Of a stretch of 5,122 nt of DNA, positions 1-5,122 are shown piece by piece (within the stretch, counting starts at the first letter, position 1; every line of letters starts with the position of its first letter). Below the pieces are notes generated by a model. The model saw nothing but the letters and a program-made list of their open reading frames with translations, ran no database searches and had not been told where the DNA came from. A program made the translations under genes and the position numbers. The stretch spans positions 1 to 5,122 of the forward strand of contig JALORV010000082.1 of assembly GCA_025458735.1 (NCBI GenBank), given 5' to 3'. Source of the DNA: Burkholderiaceae bacterium. Its GTDB lineage: Bacteria > Pseudomonadota > Gammaproteobacteria > Burkholderiales > Burkholderiaceae.

Positions 1-2630
1 TCGTCACCGAGCGACTGCAGCAGCGTGGCCTTGCTGCCGCTGGCGCGGACTTCGACTTCGGCCTGCAGCGACGAACCGATCGCGCCCGCTTCGCGCAGTT
101 CCTCGAGCCGCTTCAGCACATCGGCCCGCACCGCACGCACCGCGCTCCAGCGCTCGATCAGGGCGGCCTCGCCGGGCACCGGCGGCAGCTCGGCAAAGGT
201 CTCGGTGAAAATGCTGCCCTCGCTGCGCCGGCGAAACACCTTCCAGGCCTCCTCGGCGGTGAAAGACAGCAGCGGTGCCATCAGCCGCAGGATCGCATCG
301 GTGATGTGATACAGCGCCGACTGCGCCGAGCGGCGCGCCGGCGACCCCGGCGGGGTGGTGTACAGGCGATCCTTCAGGATGTCGAGGTAAAACGCTCCCA
401 GGTCTTCCGAGGCGAATGTCTGCAGCCGCGCGACGATCGGGTGGTACTCGTAGCGGTCGTAGTCGGCCTGCGTGCGCGTGCTGACGTCGCGCAGCAGCGC
501 CAGCGCGTAGCGGTCGATTTCCAGCCATTCGCCGACCGGCAGCAGATCGCGTGCCGGCTCGAAGTCACTGGTGTTGGCAAGCAGGAAGCGCAGCGTGTTG
601 CGCAGCCGCCGGTAGCTTTCGACCACGCGCTTGAGGATCTCGTCCGACAGCGACAGCTCGCCCGAGTAATCGGTGCTGGCCACCCACAGGCGGATGATCT
701 CCGCGCCGAGCGTGTCCGCCACCTTCTGCGGCGCGATCACGTTGCCGAGCGACTTGCTCATCTTGCGGCCGTTGCCGTCGACCACGAAGCCGTGCGTCAG
801 CAGCGCCTTGTACGGCGGCACGCCGTTGATCATGCACGAGGTCAGCAGCGACGAGTGGAACCAGCCGCGATGCTGGTCCGAGCCCTCGAGGTACATCTCG
901 GCCGGAAAGTGCGACTCGGCGGCGTGCGAGCCGCGCAGCACGGTCTCGTGGGTGGTGCCGGAATCGAACCAGACATCGAGGGTGTCGCGGTTCTTCTCGT
1001 AGCGCGCGGCGTCGTCGCCGAGCAGCTCGCGCGGATCGAGGTCCTGCCACACTTCGATTCCGCCGGCCTCGACCCGCTGCGCGATCTGCTCCAGCAGCTC
1101 GGGCGTGCGGGGGTGCAGTTCACCGGTCTCGCGGTGAACGAAGAACGCCATCGGCGTGCCCCACTGGCGCTGCCGCGAGAGTGTCCAGTCGGGACGGTTG
1201 GCGATCATGCCGGCCAGCCGCGCCTTGCCCCATGCCGGGAAGAACTGCGTGGCCTCGATGCCGGCCAGCGCCAGCTCGCGCAGCGTCCGGCCGCCTTCCT
1301 TCGGCAGCATGTCCATGCCGGCGAACCACTGCGACGTCGCGCGGTAGATCACCGGCGTGCGGTGGCGCCAGCAGTGCATGTAGCTGTGGCTGAACTTCTC
1401 AACCTTCAGGAGGGCGCCGCGCTCGCGCATGACCTCGACGATCTTCGCGTTCGCATCCCAGATCTTCATGCCGCCGAACAGCGGCAACGATGCGGCGTAG
1501 ACGCCGTCACCCTGGACCGGATTGAGGATCTCGCTGTCCGTCATGCCGTGCGCCTTGCACGACACGAAGTCCTCGACGCCATAAGCGGGCGAGGAGTGGA
1601 CGATGCCGGTGCCGGTGTCGAGCGTGACGTAATCGCCGAGGTACACCGGCGCATCGCGGTCGTAGAACGGGTGGCGGAAGCGGATCAGGCCCAGCCGGGC
1701 GCCGGTCGTCGATGCGAGCGTTTCGCCCGCCAGGCCCCAGCTGTCCAGGCACGCCTGCCTGCGCTCGCTGGCCAGCAGCAGCAGCCCGAGTTCGGTCCTG
1801 ACCAGGTCATAGCTGAATTCCGGGTGCAGGTTCAGCGCCTGGTTGGCGGGAATCGTCCACGGCGTCGTGGTCCAGATTACCGCGCTGACCGGTCCGTCGG
1901 GCAGCACGGCCAGTCCGAAGGCCTGCGCGAGCCGCCCGCGCTCGTCGTCGCGCAGCGGGAAGGCGACGTCGACCGCGAGGTCGACCTTGTCCTGGTACTC
2001 GACCTCGGCCTCGGCCAGCGCCGAGCCGCAGTCGAAGCACCAGTTCACCGGCTTCAGCCCGCGGAACACGAAGCCCTTGGCCATGATCTTCGCCAGCGCC
2101 CGCAGTTCGTTGGCCTCGGCCTTGAAGTTCATCGTGGTGTAGGGCCGGTCCCACGCCCCCAGCACGCCGAGGCGCTTGAAGTCCTTCTTCTGCCGCTCGA
2201 TCTGCTCGGTGGCCCAGGCGCGCGACTTTGCGATGACTTCGCGCGCGGGCAGATTCTTGCCGTACTTCTTCTCGATCTGGATCTCGATCGGCATCCCGTG
2301 GCAGTCCCAGCCCGGCACGTAATGCGCGTCATAGCCGGCCATCGTCCGGCTCTTGACCACCACATCCTTCAGGATCTTGTTGACCGCATGGCCGATGTGG
2401 ATGTCGTTGTTCGCGTAGGGCGGACCGTCGTGCAATATCCAAAGCGGCCGGCCGGCCGCGGCGCGACGGATCTGCTGGTAGACCTGCTGCTCGTCCCACT
2501 CGCGGATCCACTGCGGCTCGCGGCGGGCGAGGTCGCCCCGCATCGGGAACGGCGTGTCAGGCAGGTTCAGCGGGTACTTGCGCGTCGCGGGATCGGACGC
2601 GGGCTTGCTGCTGGCGTCGGCGTCAGCCAT
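1..2630 (-). CDS. ileS: Isoleucine--tRNA ligase (IleS), C-terminal end cut off by window edge
   Basis: Cytoplasmic class Ia aminoacyl-tRNA synthetase that charges tRNA-Ile with isoleucine and edits mischarged valine. I translated the frame through the whole stretch: 876 codons, no stop and no frameshift. Landmarks in order: a basic N-terminal lead of about 20 residues, then [35 protein letters not shown] with the HIGH signature at residues 78-81; [16 protein letters not shown]; the CP1 editing domain with [10 protein letters not shown] (threonines 254-256) and [12 protein letters not shown], where H345 and D354 match the editing His/Asp of the E. coli enzyme; [16 protein letters not shown] from residue 478; [23 protein letters not shown] from residue 578; and KMSKS at 623-627. 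The anticodon-binding region follows. The E. coli protein has about 938 residues, so roughly the last 60-90, including the expected C-terminal zinc-binding segment, lie outside the window. The start is set by AAGGAG 9 nt upstream. The gene follows ribF on the same strand after 108 bp, the usual proteobacterial order, so it is probably co-transcribed. Confidence 0.98.
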   Translation of the reverse strand, partial: MADADASSKPASDPATRKYPLNLPDTPFPMRGDLARREPQWIREWDEQQVYQQIRRAAAGRPLWILHDGPPYANNDIHIGHAVNKILKDVVVKSRTMAGYDAHYVPGWDCHGMPIEIQIEKKYGKNLPAREVIAKSRAWATEQIERQKKDFKRLGVLGAWDRPYTTMNFKAEANELRALAKIMAKGFVFRGLKPVNWCFDCGSALAEAEVEYQDKVDLAVDVAFPLRDDERGRLAQAFGLAVLPDGPVSAVIWTTTPWTIPANQALNLHPEFSYDLVRTELGLLLLASERRQACLDSWGLAGETLASTTGARLGLIRFRHPFYDRDAPVYLGDYVTLDTGTGIVHSSPAYGVEDFVSCKAHGMTDSEILNPVQGDGVYAASLPLFGGMKIWDANAKIVEVMRERGALLKVEKFSHSYMHCWRHRTPVIYRATSQWFAGMDMLPKEGGRTLRELALAGIEATQFFPAWGKARLAGMIANRPDWTLSRQRQWGTPMAFFVHRETGELHPRTPELLEQIAQRVEAGGIEVWQDLDPRELLGDDAARYEKNRDTLDVWFDSGTTHETVLRGSHAAESHFPAEMYLEGSDQHRGWFHSSLLTSCMINGVPPYKALLTHGFVVDGNGRKMSKSLGNVIAPQKVADTLGAEIIRLWVASTDYSGELSLSDEILKRVVESYRRLRNTLRFLLANTSDFEPARDLLPVGEWLEIDRYALALLRDVSTRTQADYDRYEYHPIVARLQTFASEDLGAFYLDILKDRLYTTPPGSPARRSAQSALYHITDAILRLMAPLLSFTAEEAWKVFRRRSEGSIFTETFAELPPVPGEAALIERWSAVRAVRADVLKRLEELREAGAIGSSLQAEVEVRASGSKATLLQSLGD

Positions 2631-2639
2631 GGTGTGGCA

Positions 2640-2645
2640 CTCCTT
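2640..2645 (-). promoter_or_regulatory. Shine-Dalgarno site of ileS
   Basis: Read on the minus strand this is AAGGAG, nine bases before the ATG at 2630-2628. It is a near-consensus ribosome binding site and fixes the ileS start. It gives IleS about 13-20 more N-terminal residues than the E. coli enzyme, judged from the positions of HIGH and KMSKS. Confidence 0.85.
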
Positions 2646-2682
2646 GGCCCCCTCGGGCTCTGCAAGAGGTGTCGGTGTGATG

Positions 2683-2738
2683 AAAAGAACGAGGTGCGAG
2701 TGTAGCCTGCAGCCGCCCCGGTCCCGGCCGGCGCACCT
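2683..2738 (-). terminator. Stem-loop plus T-rich run between ribF and ileS (weak terminator or attenuator candidate)
   Basis: Immediately after the ribF stop codon the minus strand reads AGGTGCG (2738-2732). After a 33-base GC-rich spacer comes its perfect reverse complement CGCACCT (2698-2692), followed by CGTTCTTTTCA with TTCTTTT at 2689-2683. A stem followed by T residues is the form of an intrinsic terminator. However, the loop is long, the T run is interrupted and it begins two bases after the stem. It could lower transcription into ileS, stabilise the ribF message end, or do nothing. I see no T-box or other known leader motif here. Confidence 0.3.
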
Positions 2739-3683
2739 TCAGGCCGCTGTGCGCGGCAGCGATTCGATCGCGTGCAGCGCCCGGGCGCGGTTGGCATCGT
2801 CGCCGATGGCTGCTGCCAGTTCGTCGAGCGAGTCGTAGCGCTGCTCGTCACGCAGCTTGTGCAGGAACTCGACCTGAACCAGGCGTCCGTAGACGTCCTC
2901 CGCGAAGTCGAACAGATGCGCCTCCAGCATCCAGCGGCCGCTGTCCTCGACGGTCGGGCGCAGCCCGACGCTGGCCACGCCTGCACGCGCCGCTCCGAGC
3001 CCGTGCACGCGCACCGCATAGATGCCTCGCACCGCCGGGTGGCGATGCGCAATTCGCAGGTTGAGTGTCGGAAAGCCGATCGCGCGTCCGAGCTTGCGCC
3101 CATGCAGCACGCGCCCGCTGATCGCATAAGGCCGGCCCAGCAGGTGCCGGGCGCGCGCCAGATCGCCCGCGCCCAGCGCCGCCCGCACCGCGGAGCTCGA
3201 AATGCGCTCCTCGCCCTCGACCACGGTCGGCATCTGCTCCAGCAGGAAGCTGCCGTGCGCGGCATGCTGCTGCAGCAGGCCGATGTCGCCAGCGCGGCGG
3301 GCGCCGAAGCGGAAGTCGTCGCCCACCAGCAGCCAGCGGACCTGGCAGCCATGCTGCAGCAGGTCGATGAAGGCACCGGCCGGCAGCGAGGCGAAGCTGC
3401 GGTTGAAATGCTGCACGATCACGCGATCGATGCCGGCCGTCGCGAGGGCCTCGAGCTTGTCGCGCAGGCCGGAAATACGTGCCGGGGCACGTTCCGGGGC
3501 GAACAGTTCGCGCGGATGCGGCTCGAAGGTCATCACCGCCGCGGCGATGCCGCGGGCGCGCGCTGCCGCGACAACGCGGGCGAGCAGGGCCTGGTGACCC
3601 CGGTGCACGCCATCGAAGTTGCCGACGGTCAGGGCACAGGGCTGGCGGGCGCTGGGTCGCGGAACTCCGCGAAACACCTGCAT
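2739..3683 (-). CDS. ribF: Bifunctional riboflavin kinase / FAD synthetase (RibF)
   Basis: 314-residue cytoplasmic enzyme that phosphorylates riboflavin to FMN and then adenylylates FMN to FAD; the length is typical of bacterial RibF. The N-terminal nucleotidyltransferase (FAD synthetase) domain shows GNFDGVHRGH at residues 21-30, TFEPHPRELF at 52-61, VGDDFRFG at 120-127 and ISSSAVRAAL at 161-170. The C-terminal flavokinase domain begins near GRVLHGRKLGRAIGFPTLN (190-208), whose PTxN motif binds Mg-ATP. It continues with GIYAVRV, GVASVGLRPTVE and LEAHLFDF, where E254 is probably the catalytic base by analogy with other flavokinases, and ends with VYGRLVQVEFLHKLRDEQRYDSLDEL. The ATG at 3683 gives the family-typical MQVFRG start, although no good Shine-Dalgarno precedes it. 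A perfect TATAAT lies 35 bp upstream. ileS follows on the same strand and purN diverges upstream. The inferred leader of about 28 bases is too short for an FMN riboswitch. Confidence 0.98.
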   Translation of the reverse strand: MQVFRGVPRPSARQPCALTVGNFDGVHRGHQALLARVVAAARARGIAAAVMTFEPHPRELFAPERAPARISGLRDKLEALATAGIDRVIVQHFNRSFASLPAGAFIDLLQHGCQVRWLLVGDDFRFGARRAGDIGLLQQHAAHGSFLLEQMPTVVEGEERISSSAVRAALGAGDLARARHLLGRPYAISGRVLHGRKLGRAIGFPTLNLRIAHRHPAVRGIYAVRVHGLGAARAGVASVGLRPTVEDSGRWMLEAHLFDFAEDVYGRLVQVEFLHKLRDEQRYDSLDELAAAIGDDANRARALHAIESLPRTAA

Positions 3684-3707
3684 GCTGAAGGGCGATCCGG
3701 TCTGGGT

Positions 3708-3732
3708 GCGAATCCGCGATTATAGGATTCGC
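3708..3732. repeat. 8-bp perfect inverted repeat around the ribF -10 box (possible operator)
   Basis: GCGAATCC (3708-3715) and GGATTCGC (3725-3732) are exact reverse complements separated by nine bases, GCGATTATA. The minus-strand TATAAT occupies the right two thirds of that spacer. The predicted ribF start falls inside the left arm, so the full palindrome would not be present in the message. It would therefore act as DNA, for example as the site of a dimeric regulator. No family can be assigned from the half-site. Confidence 0.4.
3719..3724 (-). promoter_or_regulatory. Putative -10 box of the ribF(-ileS) promoter
   Basis: ATTATA on the plus strand reads TATAAT on the minus strand, a perfect sigma-70 -10 hexamer in very GC-rich DNA. 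It predicts a start near 3710-3712 and a leader of about 28 bases before the ribF ATG. I found no convincing TTGACA-like -35 at a spacing of 16-18 (ACGAGG at 17) and no extended-10 TG, so the promoter may be weak or activator-dependent. Confidence 0.55.
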
Positions 3733-3787
3733 GGACGTTTCCCTCGTGTTTTCGGGCACTTAGGTCCGGTGTCCGGGACCCACTCGG

Positions 3788-3793
3788 TACAAT
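3788..3793 (+). promoter_or_regulatory. Putative -10 box of purN, adjoining the start codon
   Basis: TACAAT differs from the -10 consensus at one base and ends eight bases before the purN ATG. Transcription would begin about at the ATG (near 3800-3802), giving a leaderless or nearly leaderless message. In agreement, the bases just upstream of the ATG (CCGCGGCG) contain no Shine-Dalgarno. No clear -35 is visible at normal spacing. Confidence 0.4.
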
Positions 3794-3801
3794 CCGCGGC
3801 G

Positions 3802-4515
3802 ATGAAAGCGATCGTCGTCGTGATTTCCGGGCGCGGCAGCAACCTTGAAGCGCTGATTGAAGCTGCAGCGCGCGAGCGCTGGAGCATCGACCCCGGCGCG
3901 GCGATCGCCGGCGTCGTCAGCAATCGTGAGGATGCGGCGGGACTGCTGGCAGCGCGACGGGCCGGGCTGGCAACGACCGTGGTTGATCACCGGCAGTTCG
4001 CAACGCGCGACGCATTCGACCGCGCGCTGGCCGCCGCGATCGACGCCGTGAATCCCGAACTGGTCGTGCTGGCGGGCTTCATGCGCGTACTGACGCCTTC
4101 GTTCGTGCAGCATTACGCGGGGCGGCTGATCAACATCCACCCGTCGCTGCTGCCGCTGTTTCCCGGCCTGCAGACTCATCGGCAGGCGCTTGGCGCGGGC
4201 GTGCGCGTACACGGGGCCACGGTGCACTTCGTCACCGAGCAGGTCGACTGCGGCGGCATCATTGCGCAGGCCGTGGTGCCGGTGCTGCCGGGCGACGACG
4301 AAGCCGCCCTGGCCGCGCGGGTGCTGGCGCAGGAGCATCGATTGCTGCCGCGGGCTGTACGGATGCTGCTGCAGCGGCGCGTGCAGTGGCGCGACGGCCG
4401 CGTGCTGGTCGACCCCGACGCCGCGGGCGAGCTGGCGCTGTTCGACGCGACGACCTTGCCTGGTCGCCGCGAGTCCCTCGGCGCGGCAGTCATGGCGCAC
4501 GGGATTGTCCCGTGA
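3802..4515 (+). CDS. purN: Phosphoribosylglycinamide formyltransferase (PurN, GART)
   Basis: 237-residue cytoplasmic enzyme of de novo purine synthesis that transfers the formyl group of 10-formyl-tetrahydrofolate to glycinamide ribonucleotide. MKAIVVVISGRGSNLEALIE carries the phosphate-binding SGRGSNLEAL loop (residues 9-18). GVVSNREDAAGL, VVLAGFMRVLTP, LINIHPSLLPLFPGLQTH and HGATVHFVTEQVDCGGIIAQ follow. The catalytic trio is complete: N111, H113 and D149, equivalent to N106, H108 and D144 in E. coli. The reading frame is open upstream to 3619, but homology begins exactly at the ATG at 3802, and the upstream part overlaps ribF and looks non-coding, so I chose 3802. The protein is about 25 residues longer than E. 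coli PurN (212), because of a C-terminal tail after the conserved domain. It diverges from ribF across 118 bp and is followed 40 bp later by a methyltransferase gene, probably in one operon. Confidence 0.97.
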   Translation: MKAIVVVISGRGSNLEALIEAAARERWSIDPGAAIAGVVSNREDAAGLLAARRAGLATTVVDHRQFATRDAFDRALAAAIDAVNPELVVLAGFMRVLTPSFVQHYAGRLINIHPSLLPLFPGLQTHRQALGAGVRVHGATVHFVTEQVDCGGIIAQAVVPVLPGDDEAALAARVLAQEHRLLPRAVRMLLQRRVQWRDGRVLVDPDAAGELALFDATTLPGRRESLGAAVMAHGIVP

Positions 4516-4542
4516 GTACAAGCGGCCCGCAGCGCACTGCGT

Positions 4543-4550
4543 GGAGAAGG
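4543..4550 (+). promoter_or_regulatory. Shine-Dalgarno site of the RNA methyltransferase gene
   Basis: GGAGAAGG lies just before the ATG at 4556, with GGAG nine bases and AAGG five bases from the start codon. It favours this ATG over the in-frame GTG at 4541, which overlaps the site itself. Translation of the downstream gene thus has its own signal 40 bp after the purN stop. Confidence 0.75.
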
Positions 4551-4555
4551 GTTCA

Positions 4556-5122
4556 ATGAGCGGCAAGCCCGCGGGCCGGCGCCCTCGAAAGGCGTCTACG
4601 GAACGGCGCGCGCGTCCGCCGGAGCGGCGCGCGGTGCACGCCGCGCGCGCGCCTGCCGGGCAGAAGCGTCCGCAACAGACGCCGACAACGCGACCCCCGT
4701 CAACCCGAGCCCCGGCGACCCGAGCCCCATTGACGCAAGCCCCATCGACGCGACGTCCGGCGGGTACCGATGCCCGTCGCATCACCGCGCTGGTGGTCGA
4801 CGCGCTGTCACAGGCCTTGTCGCGTGTGCTGCGTTTCGACGGTCCGGCCGACGCGGTGATGTCGCGCTTCTTCCGCGAAAACCCGTCGCTCGGCAGCCGG
4901 GACCGCAGCCTCGTGGCCGAAGCGATCTTTCACGCGCTGAGGCGCTATGCGACGCTCGGATGGATGCTGCAGCCGGCGCAGCCGTCGCGGGCGCCCCGGC
5001 TCGCCGCGTTGGTGACCCTGGCTCGCCAGCACGGCTTCAATGCCCTCGACGAGCGCGCGCTGCGCAACGACGCTGCCGCGGTCAAGAACGCGCTGGCGAT
5101 AGATCTTCGGCGGGCGCCGTCG
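4556..5122 (+). CDS. RsmB/NOP2/Sun-family RNA (cytosine-5-)methyltransferase, N-terminal part only
   Basis: 189 codons run open to the right edge. The protein starts MSGKPAGRRPRK with a tail of about 70 residues rich in Arg, Pro, Ala and Thr, probably disordered and basic. A helical domain then begins near residue 72: RRITALVVDALSQALSRVLR, FDGPADAVMSRFFRENPSLG, SRDRSLVAEAIFHALRRYAT. The pattern FFRENPSLGxRDRxxVAEAIFxxLRR is typical of the NusB-like N-terminal region of Fmu/Sun (RsmB-like) SAM-dependent rRNA m5C methyltransferases. Genes of this family are commonly annotated next to purN in beta-proteobacteria (recalled, not searched). The SAM-binding motifs and catalytic cysteines would lie beyond the window, so the activity is inferred. 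It may be a paralogue of true RsmB (16S C967), so no symbol is given. The tail contains five tandem xTRxP repeats (residues 44-68). Confidence 0.82.
   Translation, partial: MSGKPAGRRPRKASTERRARPPERRAVHAARAPAGQKRPQQTPTTRPPSTRAPATRAPLTQAPSTRRPAGTDARRITALVVDALSQALSRVLRFDGPADAVMSRFFRENPSLGSRDRSLVAEAIFHALRRYATLGWMLQPAQPSRAPRLAALVTLARQHGFNALDERALRNDAAAVKNALAIDLRRAPS
4685..4759 (+). repeat. Five tandem 15-bp in-frame repeats (xTRxP) in the methyltransferase tail
   Basis: The units begin at 4685, 4700, 4715, 4730 and 4745 and encode TTRPP, STRAP, ATRAP, LTQAP and STRRP. The second and third are nearly identical in DNA (ACCCGAGCCCC shared), and the third and fourth share most bases. This suggests expansion by slippage or unequal exchange rather than composition alone. 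The unit is a multiple of three, so copy-number change would keep the frame. Confidence 0.8.

Noticed and set aside
306..2705. A 799-codon open frame on the plus strand covering most of ileS.
   Set aside because: It is codon-aligned antisense to ileS. It stays open because TTA, CTA and TCA codons are nearly absent from this GC-rich gene. Its Arg/Ala/Val/Gln/His-rich product matches no family I know, and the minus strand carries every IleS signature.
2631..2738. T-box or other tRNA-sensing leader upstream of ileS.
   Set aside because: The gap is only 108 bp and has no T-box consensus. Such leaders are characteristic of Firmicutes and related groups rather than proteobacteria.
2772..3725. A 317-codon plus-strand open frame opposite ribF.
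   Set aside because: It is codon-aligned antisense to ribF, with composition-driven openness and no recognisable domain. RibF motifs are complete on the other strand.
3763..3780. GGTCC/GGACC inverted repeat in the purN upstream region.
   Set aside because: The arms are only five base pairs with an eight-base loop in GC-rich sequence, with no further supporting signal.
3619..3801. Extension of purN upstream to the ATG at 3619.
   Set aside because: The extra 61 residues overlap ribF and its promoter and show no PurN homology. The family start MKAIVVVISGRGSNLEAL begins at 3802.
4528..4541. Small hairpin CGCAG-CGCA-CTGCG between purN and the methyltransferase gene.
   Set aside because: A 5-bp stem with a four-base loop is expected by chance in such GC-rich DNA. 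It has no T run, so it is not a terminator.
3760..4785. A 341-codon minus-strand open frame opposite purN and the methyltransferase tail.
   Set aside because: It is antisense to purN in the aligned frame. It spans the purN promoter, the purN gene and the intergenic gap, and it has repetitive VxGARVxGARV-like stretches that mirror the tandem repeat.

Overview
The window is ordinary chromosomal housekeeping DNA from a high-GC proteobacterium. Betaproteobacteria is the best guess. The supports are the protein sequences themselves (for example the IleS stretches [20 protein letters not shown] and [16 protein letters not shown]) and the gene order ribF-ileS divergent from purN plus a NOP2/Sun-type RNA methyltransferase gene. 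I recall that order from beta-proteobacterial chromosomes; it was not searched here. I see no rRNA, tRNA, CRISPR, insertion sequence, phage or other mobile element, and no base-composition break suggesting transfer.

Layout. Positions 1-2630 (minus) hold ileS, isoleucyl-tRNA synthetase, with its start inside the window and its C-terminal end cut off at base 1. Positions 2631-2738 are a short gap with a stem-loop followed by a T-rich run, and a clear ribosome binding site for ileS. Positions 2739-3683 (minus) hold ribF, the bifunctional riboflavin kinase/FAD synthetase. Positions 3684-3801 are a divergent promoter region: a perfect TATAAT facing ribF sits in the spacer of an 8-bp inverted repeat, and a TACAAT lies almost against the purN start. 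Positions 3802-4515 (plus) hold purN, glycinamide ribonucleotide formyltransferase. From 4556 to the right edge (plus) runs the 5' part of an RsmB/NOP2/Sun-family RNA methyltransferase gene, whose N-terminal tail carries five tandem 15-bp (xTRxP) repeats.

How the genes fit. The left arm (ribF then ileS, probably one transcript) makes flavin cofactors and charges tRNA-Ile; in many proteobacteria it continues to lspA. The right arm makes a purine intermediate (purN) and probably modifies rRNA (the methyltransferase gene), and its 40-bp spacing suggests co-transcription. No previously undescribed system is visible. The items most worth a second look are the inverted repeat around the ribF -10 box, the probable leaderless purN message, the stem-loop between ribF and ileS, and the repeat-built basic tail of the methyltransferase.
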